Source: Bradyrhizobium sp. cir1
Lineage (GTDB): Bacteria; Pseudomonadota; Alphaproteobacteria; Rhizobiales; Xanthobacteraceae
Reading direction: 5' to 3'
NCBI RefSeq assembly: GCF_014198245.1
Contig: NZ_JACIHE010000017.1
Coordinates: 1-64,000, forward strand
DNA length: 64,000 bases
Below the pieces are notes generated by a model. That model did not search any database, was not told where the DNA came from, and was given only the letters and a program-made list of their open reading frames with translations. Position numbers and translations under genes: made by a program. Positions 1 through 8,572 of the stretch are shown here, one piece after another (position 1 is the first letter of the stretch; every line of letters begins with the position of its first letter).

Positions 1-619
1 TGGCATTTGCCATCGTTCCACCTCCACCGATCAGCTCATCCCAGGCTGTATCGCGCGCAAGCCGAGGCGTGGCGAGGTGTGGGCCTCATGCCGGTCACCA
101 TCGCGGCAGGATGCAGAAGATCTGGCGTGCTTCCGGGATGCGACAATACGTGGGCGACTGGTTTGCTGCGCAGGCCCCTAAGCCTGAGCGTGGATATCGC
201 GGCCGAGGCCTTTACGAAATATGCAGGCGGTCGCTCCGACCTACTTCTCTATGCGATCATTCTTGATGATGTTGAGCCGCATGCGCGTTTTCGGAGGCGC
301 TACCATTGCCGCTGGATTCAGCGAGTATGGCCGCGTTCCTTGTTCGATCCAGCAAGCGCGAAGTCGTCGGCCCACAACGGATCCGGTGCAGGAGCTTGAA
401 GTCTTTACCGTAACTGGGTGTGTGGGAACTCAATTTAATTAGCTTTGTGGGACAAGCCTGCCTCGCTACAACCCTGACGTAGGCGTCTCAACTGTCGGAT
501 TTGGCAGCAGTCAGTTTGAGCTGGCTACGCCCAATTCTTGCCGTAACGCCCTGAGACTGGGCTGCTCGGATGAGCGTGCACAAACGAAGAAAACGAATGA
601 TCTCGAGCGGAGTGGGCTA
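1..619. other. No supported gene
   Basis: Open frames here overlap on both strands and none shows a recognisable domain, ribosome binding site or coding-like composition. I see nothing I can name. It is probably decayed island DNA. Confidence 0.4.
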
Positions 620-760
620 ATGAACGTTGCAGAAGATTGCCAGCGAGCGGCCGAGGAGATCGAAAGGGCTTCGGAAATGTCGACATTGATTGGGCCAATT
701 GTCTGGATCTTCGGACTACTGGCCTTGCTGCTGTTCGTAGCGCTGTACCTTCCATGGTAG
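620..760 (+). CDS. Small single-pass membrane protein (46 aa), hypothetical
   Basis: The short frame starts at an ATG preceded by a GGAG-type ribosome binding site about 8 bases upstream. The first 20 residues are polar and acidic, with paired Glu residues (AAEEIERASEM). Residues about 22-44 form one strongly hydrophobic helix rich in Leu, Ile, Val and Phe, ending in LYLPW before the TAG stop. This is the build of a small inner-membrane protein with a cytoplasmic N-terminus. I do not recognise the family. There is no operon partner, since the flanks are empty on both sides. It could be chance, but the hydrophobic segment and the ribosome binding site together argue for a real gene. Confidence 0.4.
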   Translation: MNVAEDCQRAAEEIERASEMSTLIGPIVWIFGLLALLLFVALYLPW

Positions 761-1445
761 ACGTTTGGAGCTCTGCAAGGGCGGCCTCGGGGGCGTCGAG
801 GCAGATGCTATTGGCGCATTTTAAAAGCTCGCTTGCTGTGCGGTGGGGGCGCCCGTCAGGCCGGCGCTGTCCGCCTTTTCGATGAGCGCCTGGACGCGCG
901 GTTGCCCTTTCGTCACGACCGTGCTCGCGAAGAACCTGTTCACCGACGCTATCACCGAAGCGATCAATAGGGAGGGCTGGACGCCTCGGATACTCGCTAA
1001 GCCGGTGCACCGATCATTTATGGCGCGACCCGCCATCCCTCATCGAGCAAAATCCGCAACAGCCGTACGATACAAGCAAGATCAATGGTGAGGATTCTTT
1101 CGAGCAACTTGCTGCTGCGGATCACCCGGGCCGGCTCGCGACTAGCGCCCTCACTGCAACCTTTCTTTAACGGTACTTTCGCGGCCTATTGAGGTAAGCT
1201 CTTTTCCAGTGCGGACAGCGGCACGCCAACTGCCGCCAGCGCCAATAGTATCAGCGTCGGTCAAACGTTGCAACATAGCGATGTTTGGTGATTCTGGCCG
1301 TGGGCGACGCCGCGTTGTCGTGACCCCGCTACTGAAAGGTCCTGTTCATCAGCGGACGTGATCCGCCCGCATGAACCGCCTCAACGCGAAAGTCGCGGAT
1401 TGCTCTTTTCTTGCTAAGGGCCCGCCACCCGCCGTGTCATGCGCG
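761..1445. other. No supported gene
   Basis: Only overlapping, unrecognised open frames are present (for example 821-1036 on the minus strand). I see no RNA gene or clear repeat. Confidence 0.35.
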
Positions 1446-3095
1446 TCAATCCTGATCGGCGTCGAGACCTTGCTCGCGAGCACCACCGCGTGAAGCTGTC
1501 GGCGCCGGCAAATCCCAGAGTCTGTCCTGAGTGTGCGTCAGCGGGACCGCTAAAGCCTCAAAAGCCGACTTCACGCCTGCGTAGGCAGCCTCCTTCAAGG
1601 CGACAGCCGCGGGCTCGATCTCATTGTAGGCGGTCAGCGCCGCTGCATAATCACGATAGAGCGGAATTTGTGCCTCGTTGGTCCAGCCGAGACCGAGATG
1701 GTGGAACTGATCGGCCGGAACGGTGGTGCGGCGTTTATCCAGCTCGCGGAGGTAGTCCGCCGACCAGTCGTGGATGGTATAGGATTCAATCTTATCCATC
1801 ATCGACCGCCAGCGCCTGACACGCTCCTCCAGCGGCATGTTGGTCGCTTTCGAAATGGCGTCTGCAATCTCTTCGGGATCGTTTGGGTCAACCAGCAGTG
1901 CCTCGTCTTCGCTGAAATCTTCAGCCGCCCCGGCAAACTTCGATAGTACAAGAACACCGGGATCATCTGGATCTTGGGCCGCGACGTACTCTTTCGCCAC
2001 GAGATTCATGCCATCGCGTAGCGGCGTGACGAGACCTACATTTGCGGCGCGGTAAAGACGGGCGAGTGCGGCCTGGCTGAACGAGTCATTCGTGTAGTGG
2101 ATCGCGCTCCGCTCGTCCGTGCCGTGCTCAGCATTGACTTGGCTGATCGCATTCTCCACGTCTTCCTTGTATTTCTGATATTCGCCAACGTCCGCACGCG
2201 AGGACGGCGCGATCTGCAACAACGAGATGCTGCCAGGGTTCGCAGCTAAAACGTGGTTGAACGCTTCGACCCTTTTATCGATACCCTTCGTGTAGTCGAG
2301 CCGGTCGACGCCTATCGCAAACTTGGAGCCCTCGAATTTCTGCAGTAATGAAGAGAGTTTTTCTTCTTCTGCGGGCGAAAGCTCTGCCCCAAGATGCTCT
2401 GCGAACTGCCTGGGATCGATGCCGATCGGGAATTTCTGGAGCCGCGTCTGGCCACGGTCCGTTGTCACGATGCCATCCTTGCTCTCCAGCCCGAAATAGA
2501 CCTGCAGGCAGGCCAGAAAATTGTTGAGATCCCGGTTTGTCTGAAAGCCGAGCAGATCGTACTCCAGCATAAACTTCATAAGTTCGCGATGGTGGGGTAC
2601 GCGCTTGATCATGTCGGGTGCCGGCCATGGCGTGTGCAGAAAAAAGCCGGTCGGCCGATCGATGCCGAGCCTATGCAGTTCAGCCGCGAGCGGAAGTAAA
2701 TGATAATCATGGACCCAGAATGCGTCCCGATCCCGTACGTCGAAGGCCGCTCGCGCTATAAACGCGTTGACGTTTCGATAGCTCTCATAATCGCCTTCGG
2801 AGCCCGACATCCGCTCGAGCAGGGAGTGCAATCCCGGCCACAGGGTCGAATTCGAAAAACCTCGATAATAGCCGGGATAGTCTGCCTCTGGCAGCTCTAG
2901 CCTCGCCACGTCGCCTGCACCGGTCTTCACCAGCGGCAAGGGCCGGTCGGTCCCATCTCCGCGCGTATCCGAGGAACCTACCCAGAGTGCACCGGAACGC
3001 TCAACGACCGGTTCGAGGCCCGCCGCAAGCCCGCCGGTCTGGGGCTTATTAGGATCGAAGGGAGCAACTCGGTTCGAGATGACGACCAGCTTCAT
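1446..3095 (-). CDS. otsA: Trehalose-6-phosphate synthase OtsA (GT20)
   Basis: This enzyme joins UDP-glucose and glucose-6-phosphate to give trehalose-6-phosphate, the first step of cytoplasmic trehalose synthesis, used for osmotic and desiccation protection in rhizobia. The 549-residue product begins MKLVVISNRV, the standard OtsA start. It has the glucose-phosphate pocket HDYHL (residues 129-133), VDRLDYTKGI near residue 250, and the nucleotide-binding stretch around TPLRDGMNLVAKEY near residue 345. The frame is open a further 115 codons upstream to 3440, but that stretch has no family similarity that I see, so I chose the ATG at 3095. The C-terminal tail is somewhat longer than in E. coli OtsA. 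No otsB lies beside it. The gene looks intact although its surroundings are decayed. Confidence 0.93.
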   Translation of the reverse strand: MKLVVISNRVAPFDPNKPQTGGLAAGLEPVVERSGALWVGSSDTRGDGTDRPLPLVKTGAGDVARLELPEADYPGYYRGFSNSTLWPGLHSLLERMSGSEGDYESYRNVNAFIARAAFDVRDRDAFWVHDYHLLPLAAELHRLGIDRPTGFFLHTPWPAPDMIKRVPHHRELMKFMLEYDLLGFQTNRDLNNFLACLQVYFGLESKDGIVTTDRGQTRLQKFPIGIDPRQFAEHLGAELSPAEEEKLSSLLQKFEGSKFAIGVDRLDYTKGIDKRVEAFNHVLAANPGSISLLQIAPSSRADVGEYQKYKEDVENAISQVNAEHGTDERSAIHYTNDSFSQAALARLYRAANVGLVTPLRDGMNLVAKEYVAAQDPDDPGVLVLSKFAGAAEDFSEDEALLVDPNDPEEIADAISKATNMPLEERVRRWRSMMDKIESYTIHDWSADYLRELDKRRTTVPADQFHHLGLGWTNEAQIPLYRDYAAALTAYNEIEPAAVALKEAAYAGVKSAFEALAVPLTHTQDRLWDLPAPTASRGGAREQGLDADQD

Positions 3096-3833
3096 GTCGG
3101 GCTGGTGGTTTACGGTGTTGAGGCGGCCCTCCGGGTCGCTTGAGACAACAGCAGCGGAAGGTCCTGCTCCTTCGTGTTGCCCTTGCTCCAGCGGCACGCC
3201 GTCCAGGTGCATGTCGAAGGCAGTCTGTCCTCCACTTTCATCTTGCTCAGTAGCGCCTGACGTTGCGGTGTCGAGCGCGGCATGGATTCGAACCATCTCG
3301 TAACTCCGTTTGACGATGTTCGCGCTTGATGCATTCGTGGATCGACCGAGATATCTCGACGATGCCATACTGGCAGGTCCAGCTTTCTGGAAGCTGACCG
3401 TTCGCCGGGTTAGATAGCCGCACAGACGCCGGAGGCGCATCCCTGCGAGTGTCTTCGTGCTTGAGAAAACATGTCAGATATCTTCATGCAGGCATGCGCG
3501 CATTGATAATCCTGCTCCAGGCTGCGCAATGGAGTCACGACCGCGCTCTTGTTCAACGTCGATGAAAACCTTCCGCCGGCTCTGCATAAGCGCGGCATGT
3601 TCGAGGCTCCGCAACTCTTCTGTAAGCCGGTGGCGCGCGACGAGTGAAGCGAATATCAAAACGTCATCTGGGCTGAAGCCTTGAGGCGAAGTGTCGTCGA
3701 CGTCAGGATTTTTGTCGCTTGCACGATGCGGCCGCAGCTAGACGCGAAAAAAACGAGCACGTGACCAGCACAGCGACGCTGGGCATCTCTTGCCGACCGT
3801 CTTGATGGCGGGGAGACTCTTCGCCAGATCACT
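3096..3833. other. Gap; coding-like minus-strand fragment only
   Basis: The first part is the open but unconserved upstream extension of otsA. At about 3474-3700 on the minus strand a frame reads like real protein (for example ARHRLTEELRSLEHAALMQS), but it has no ATG or GTG start and a stop just upstream. It is probably a remnant of a small unknown gene. Confidence 0.3.
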
Positions 3834-3854
3834 ATGGAGATGCCCGCGGTGGCA

Positions 3855-4056
3855 ATGGGTATTGTGAAGTGGTTCAACCCTACCAAAGGTCATGGGTTCA
3901 TCGGGCCCGCGGACGGAGGTCCCGACGTCATCGTGCACATCAGTGCCGTCGAAAGAGCCGCCTACACCACCGTCGAAGAGGGGGCCGCGGGTAAGTTATC
4001 AGCTCAAGGCCTGGCGTTCGGGTAAGACGTCAGCTGAGGATCTCCGGGTTGGCTGA
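3855..4056 (+). pseudogene. Cold-shock protein (CspA family), frameshifted
   Basis: The protein starts MGIVKWFNPTKGHGFI, with the RNP1-like motif KGHGFI and the RNP2-like motif VIVHIS, so it is a single-stranded nucleic-acid-binding cold-shock domain. The frame breaks near 3990. Read straight, it ends at 4025 with an unrelated tail (GKLSAQGLAFG). Shifting by one base restores the expected C-terminus (RVSYQLKAWRSGKTSAEDLRVG) up to a TGA at 4054-4056. The full-length form would be about 66 residues, normal for the family. An in-frame ATG at 3834 would add seven residues, but the conserved start is at 3855. It is probably inactive unless the base difference is a sequencing error. Confidence 0.75.
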
Positions 4057-5097
4057 TCTGACTTGCCTCCGGAAAGTGCTCTCTGCAAAGCTTGCTCTCG
4101 CACCTGTCCGGCGATGCCTCGTCACGGCGCGCCGGGCGTTCGGTCTTTCGACCATCTCTTCTTGGCATGGGGGGCTCGCAAACGGCTTGAGAGCCTCGAT
4201 CTTCTGAAGCCGTTGACCAATCGCTGCAGCCAGAGTTACGGCTCTACCAGCCAGGTCGCAGTGCCGCTGTGGCACCATATTTCGGCCAGCTGGCCACGTC
4301 GAGCCGTACGCTCGTGAACAGCCGGGAAGTGCGCGTCGCGCACGCCTCGAGCTCATGAAGTGGTTGGCGGAACACGGGCCGATCCCGGCGGGGCTTCCGT
4401 CTTGCACCTGCGCGCAGTAGCGGGCGCGCACGAAGGGGAAGAGGGGGAATGGCCGAGTAGGTGAAGAAGAACGCGATCGCGGCGCGGCAAGCTGTAGAAC
4501 TCAAGATGCTTCAAGGTCGCATGATGGTGACAGCTTCTCGCTGGACCGAGCGTGTAGATGCGGACCCTCAGGAGACCAGCCTTCTCGTCTATGATCATCG
4601 CTTCGAGCTCGAAGGCTTCGCCTATGATTAGCGCACAGAGATCTTCGCTGAATTCCTCGCGCAAGCGATGTTCCGGCCCAATCTCGGCGCAACGTACCTT
4701 TCCCTCTGCAACGCGGTCGGGTGGCATCAAGGCGATTCCGTGTTCCTTCTTGTCGCGGGCAACTCAGCGCAGACGGAGAGTCTCTGGGTGAGGATCTCAC
4801 CAGTTCGTTGTCCAGCTTGTTGATGAGGTCCCGAAATGGAGGTCCATGCCTATCCGGCTGAACACAACAGGCTGTTCGAACCCGTCGCGACCGCGGTGCT
4901 GCTACCCCAAATGCCGGAGGGTTCTGTGCGCATCGATCGCGGCTGGCGCAGCCGTGCATGCGAAATCGTCAACGACGGGCCGGTCCAGCCAGGGACACCG
5001 CTGATTCGGAAAGTTCATGCTGAACCCTCGGTCAACCAAAGCTTGGAGGTGTCGGAAAGCGAAGGTCGTCAAAATCTTTCTCAAACATTAATGGAGA
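4057..5097. other. No supported gene
   Basis: Many overlapping open frames with arginine- and serine-rich composition, typical of decayed DNA. I found no recognisable domain on either strand. Confidence 0.35.
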
Positions 5098-5663
5098 TCA
5101 TTTCGAACGATAGAACAGCACGCGTCCGGCTGGTATCAGCTGGAGTAGCATACCATAGTCGCCGACATTCGCAGTCAGGACGACCAGGCCGAGCTTTTGC
5201 CCCTGCAGGAACAGCACGCAATTCTGAAGCGCGCGCAACTTGCCGTCCTTTTCATATCCCTGTAGACGGCAGAGGATCCCTGATAGCAGCGCGGCTCGTC
5301 CCAACACGTCTATGTCCGGCGCAAAGATCCGATGCGGCGGCATCGCTTTGATCTGCTTCCCGATCACATCGACGACAGAAGCGGTTCGCGCGTCGGAAGG
5401 ATTGAGCGCGCCGACCGTGTGCATCAACTCCTGGATCGCGACAGTCGAATGATTGACTTGTCGCTGCGTGATCAGGTCGTCCAGGATCGGAGGGAACGAT
5501 TTTGCATTTGATCAATATAGACGCAGGTATCGAGCAGTAGCCCCCGTCCGGCGGTCAGGCCGGCGCTGACGAACGGAAGTTCATCGTCGCTGCGCCGTGC
5601 CAGCGTGTTTTCCGGATCGAACCTCGCCCAACGTCGTGCCGCGTCAAAGTCGAATTCCGCCAC
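5098..5663 (-). pseudogene. PIN-domain (VapC-like) toxin, frameshifted
   Basis: PIN-domain toxins are small metal-dependent ribonucleases paired with an antitoxin. The first part, starting at a GTG directly after the antitoxin stop, contains the first acidic PIN motif in LLLDTCVYIDQM. The frame then breaks at a run of four A residues near 5505. One base later the sequence continues coherently through SFPPILDDLITQRQVNHST, an AIQELMH segment with the second acidic residue, and VVLTANVGDY with the third, ending in AGRVLFYRSK at 5098. The intact toxin would be about 188 residues. The single-base loss makes it a pseudogene, while the antitoxin frame remains intact. Confidence 0.7.
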
Positions 5664-5664
5664 G

Positions 5665-5862
5665 TTAGAAACCGAGCTTTAGCGCTGGGTCGACCTTGCC
5701 CCGAGACTTCTTGAACGCTTCTGCGAAGTTGTCCTCGAGTGCGACCGTCGCCAACGCAAACTCGATCAACTCCGTATCCGTCTCGATGCCCGTCTGGTGC
5801 TTGGCCTGCCGGACCAAGGCGGGACTCACCCGGCCACCGATGCGGCTGCCTTTTTCACTCAA
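5665..5862 (-). CDS. Small antitoxin-like protein (65 aa) upstream of PIN toxin
   Basis: The product is short and charged (SRIGGRVSPALVRQAKHQTG), followed by a helix-rich TELIEFALATVALEDNFAEAF segment. This resembles the ribbon-helix-helix type of antitoxin that represses its own operon and binds a PIN toxin through the C-terminal half. Start is a TTG; no in-frame ATG exists upstream because a TGA precedes it. The gene ends one or two bases before the toxin start, which implies translational coupling. Antitoxin is the likely role from position and size; the exact family is not certain. Confidence 0.6.
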   Translation of the reverse strand: MSEKGSRIGGRVSPALVRQAKHQTGIETDTELIEFALATVALEDNFAEAFKKSRGKVDPALKLGF

Positions 5863-5871
5863 AAGGCCAGC

Positions 5872-6036
5872 TCATTCCGCCGCCAGCATGACCGCTTCAA
5901 ATCGTGCCTTGCTCGCGACAAGCCCGCTGGTCGCCAGCTCACGCTTAAAGGTCTGTATCAGTACCGAGCCATCCTTGGATGCAGTTCTCCGTTTCGCCCG
6001 GAGGGGCGTGGGCTTGCTAGCCGATCTTTTTGCCAT
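5872..6036 (-). CDS. Small basic protein (54 aa), first gene of toxin-antitoxin-like operon
   Basis: A short frame begins at an ATG (MAKRSASKPTPLRAKRRTAS) and ends 10 bases before the antitoxin start on the same strand. The N-terminal third is strongly basic (Lys and Arg every second or third residue). The rest is a probable helix (SVLIQTFKRELATSGLVAS) ending AVMLAAE. I do not recognise the family. Tight spacing with the two downstream genes and the inverted repeat just upstream (6053-6080) suggest it belongs to the same operon, perhaps as a DNA-binding accessory. Confidence 0.45.
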   Translation of the reverse strand: MAKRSASKPTPLRAKRRTASKDGSVLIQTFKRELATSGLVASKARFEAVMLAAE

Positions 6037-6052
6037 AGAACTTTAACCGTTT

Positions 6053-6080
6053 GTTGAACAAAAAAATGAATTTGTCCAAC
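6053..6080. promoter_or_regulatory. Inverted repeat, probable operator of the toxin-antitoxin-like operon
   Basis: Arms GTTGAACAAA (6053-6062) and TTTGTCCAAC (6071-6080) pair at 9 of 10 positions with an AT-rich 8-base spacer. The repeat lies 17 bases upstream of the ATG at 6036, where an autoregulating antitoxin would bind. Confidence 0.5.
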
Positions 6081-6245
6081 ATAGTCTTTCTGCTGCTTCG
6101 ACTTCAAGCCGTCTGATTGCCATGCCGGCCTCGAGGACCAAGTGGACGATCATTGGAAGGAGTTGTTGGCCGCAGCTGCGCTGTCGATGCTGCTCGTCGT
6201 CAGTGCAGAGTCGAACCCGCGAGCGGACAAGGAGGAAGGCTCCGC

Positions 6246-7579
6246 GATGTGGTTTCAGCTGGGGCGCTCATGTTTTGACGCGGTTTCGCCGCAGCGAGAT
6301 CGTCCCCTATATCGCCCATCCGCTGCCGGTTCGCGAGCCGCACAGGCCGACGAAGCGTCAGGCTTCACCTATGCCGAATCCTGGCGCGGGCTGACCGGCG
6401 CCTTCCCTGTGTCGCTCACCATGCCGCTCTCGCGGGCGTCGCATGATGCCTCGGCAATTCTGGTATGGGCGGCAAATCTGCTGCCGGAGAACGCAACTCT
6501 CGGGACCGTAGGTCATATGCTCGGCAAGTCGCCGGCCGATGTCATCGGTGTTCTTGCCGAGATGGGCCGCGACACCACCGGCGCGCTCTCCGTCGGACAA
6601 CCTGACACGGGGCTGATTGCCGGCAAATGGCGAGAGATCCCCGACAAGGCCTCGCTCGAGCGCATCCTCAATGAGCTACCCCACAAGCCCTTCCTCGTCG
6701 GCGAAGATGGCGTGTCGATGTCGCTTGCCGGTACGCAGACGAGGCTCGCCGTCGCTCTGGATGGCGACACCCTGCACATACCGATCGACGGCGCGCCATC
6801 GACCCACATCATCAAGCCCGATGGCGAGCGCTTGCCTGGCCCCGTCCAGAACGAGGCATTCTGCCTAACGCTCGCGCGCATGATCGGAAGCCCGACGCCG
6901 AAGGTGACGACCGGGACGGCAGGCGAACGTAGCTACCTGCTGGTTGAGCGCTATCACCGACGTCATGACGGCAAGAGGTGGCGGCGGCTGCATCAGGAGG
7001 ACTCCTGCCAAGCCCTGGGCCGACCGCCAGCTGCCAAGTACCAGAACAACGATAGAGGCCTAAAAGGACCATCATTGGCCGACATGGTCGGCGTGGTCCA
7101 GCGCCACATCACAGCACAGGAGACCGCCCGCTTCCTCGATCTTGCCATCTTCAATCCCATGGTGTGGAACACGGATTCCCACGCTAGAAAATTATTCGCT
7201 GATGCTATCGGCGCGCGGTGCCGCCGGCGCCAGGCTAGGACCTCGTCTGTGCGGCGCCATATCCGAAGATCACCCGCAACATGGCGCAGAACATCGGCGG
7301 GCAGAAACAGGCTGACCAGCTCGGACGCAACCACTGGGAGCGCTTCGCCATCGACTGCAGCCCTCTCCAGCGCAGACGATCCGGCGTGTCTCCGAGATTG
7401 CTCACGCCGTGACGCACCATGCAATGGCGGCCAAGGCCGAGGTCGAAGCCATGCCTGCCGGCGGCGATCCCGTCATGGACACGGTGGTCGAGGCGGTTAT
7501 TTCGCGCGCACGCGGCTACCTAGAGCGCCTGAAGCAAGCGGAGCCATCGCCGGAAAGGCGCAGCAGCCCATCGCCCTAG
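6246..7579 (+). pseudogene. HipA-like kinase, degraded
   Basis: HipA toxins are Ser/Thr kinases that phosphorylate glutamyl-tRNA synthetase and cause growth arrest. Family signatures remain: a GALSVGQPDTG region, SLAGTQTRLAVAL (HipA-C core), STHIIKPDG, LLVERYHRRHDG, LHQEDSCQALGRPPAAKYQ, and a catalytic-loop relic WNTDSHARK near 7165-7195. After this the frame shifts more than once. Segments such as ITRNMAQNIGGQKQADQ and AKAEVEAMPAGGDPVMDTVV appear in other frames before a TAG at 7577-7579. The N-terminus is also scrambled. It is clearly dead, and distinct from the intact hipA at 20776-22095. Confidence 0.8.
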
Positions 7580-7662
7580 GCGAGGAATAGACGCATGACG
7601 CGAGAAAGCCGAGCCCGCCTGCCTCACCGCCGGAAAACGTGGCTGCACATCTGCGCTCAAGG

Positions 7663-7758
7663 CTTCCGGGTGATGTGCCCGACGATCTTCCGCACAAGGT
7701 TACGATCATCGCACTCAAGGCGCTGCTCGAAGACGACGACAAGGATTTCAGCCAGTAG
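7663..7758 (+). pseudogene. Fragment of Wadjet jetC
   Basis: A 29-residue stretch beginning GDVPDDLPHKVTIIALKALL matches JetC of this same window (GDVPDDFPHKDTILALEALL, DNA near 27833-27920) at 23 of 29 positions, then stops at a TAG. The remainder of jetC is absent. It is a relic of a second, older Wadjet locus. It sits directly behind a hipA relic, as the intact Wadjet lies directly beside an intact hipBA. Confidence 0.65.
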
Positions 7759-8072
7759 CGCCCGATCTTCCGCATCGCTTATGTAGCTCGACGGCCCGCC
7801 GGATAGCAGGATGTCTGCTCCCGGCACGATATCCGCGACGTGGCGTGTGAAACCACAAACGGCGGTTAATCGCAAGGCCATGATGCGCGCCGATCGAGTG
7901 GCAGAGCGCCCAGGTTACGGCGAGCTTTGTGCTGATGTCGTAGCCTTCTTCGCCATCAAGGAGACGAACTCGGCAAGCCCCCGCGCCTCATGTGGATCGT
8001 TGTCTCCAACTCTTGCCTCCAAATCCTTGTCTCCAAACGCTTGGCCCGCTCGCGTTGCGAATCGCGGAGTGG

Positions 8073-8339
8073 TCATTCGATGCGTACCAGCCCCGGCAGG
8101 GTCAATGTGCGAGTCTCTGGATTTCTATCTTCGTCAAAGATGCCGCTTAGGTCATGGCTTTCGCTTCGGAGCAATTGGCCGCTCTCTGACAAAGTCGCGC
8201 CGGACCGGAGAAGGTCGCTAGCACGGCGGTGTCGGAAGATATGGAACATACAGCGGCGGACATATGACCTTACGTTCAGTGGACAACAGGGGTACCGACA
8301 TTGCGATGTGTCCCAGCATGAATTTTCCGGCGCCCACAA
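8073..8339 (-). pseudogene. Tyrosine recombinase (integrase) C-terminal fragment
   Basis: The minus-strand frame contains FRHRRASDLLRSGATLSES, GQLLRSESHD and a tail RTLTLPGLVRIE. These correspond to the catalytic HxLRH box, the helix before the active-site tyrosine and the C-terminal tail of XerC/XerD-like phage or island integrases. The catalytic-domain start and the N-terminal half are missing, and the tyrosine region is damaged. It is a remnant of a mobile element. Confidence 0.6.
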
Positions 8340-8367
8340 GCGCGGACGTTCTTGAGAGGCTCAGAAG

Positions 8368-8389
8368 TCGGCTTCTCGAAACCCCGAGA
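8368..8389 (+). promoter_or_regulatory. tts-box-like sequence (weak)
   Basis: GTCGGCTTCTCGAAACCCCG matches the core GTCAGCTTCTCGAAAG of TtsI-bound boxes at most positions. It lies 119 bases upstream of the strong box at 8487. Confidence 0.45.
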
Positions 8390-8486
8390 TGATCCGGGCT
8401 CGGCATGTCGAACTGCGATGCGGGCGTTCAAGCGCTAAGCCTCCCACGGAGACCTAACAGGGCAGTTACAATCATTCAGATTCCTC

Positions 8487-8510
8487 GTCAGCTTCTCGAA
8501 AGCTAAGCCT
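8487..8510 (+). promoter_or_regulatory. tts box (TtsI-binding promoter element)
   Basis: GTCAGCTTCTCGAAAGCTAA is a near-perfect tts box, the target of the two-component regulator TtsI that activates type III secretion genes in rhizobia. It ends 62 bases before the ATG of the LRR-NEL effector at 8573. A further partial copy (GTTAGCTTCTCAGATTT) starts at 8542. Confidence 0.88.
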
Positions 8511-8572
8511 CGTAGCGAGAACGTGTTTATCCAGGTTCGACGTTAGCTTCTCAGATTTGTCAGGAGAATCGG

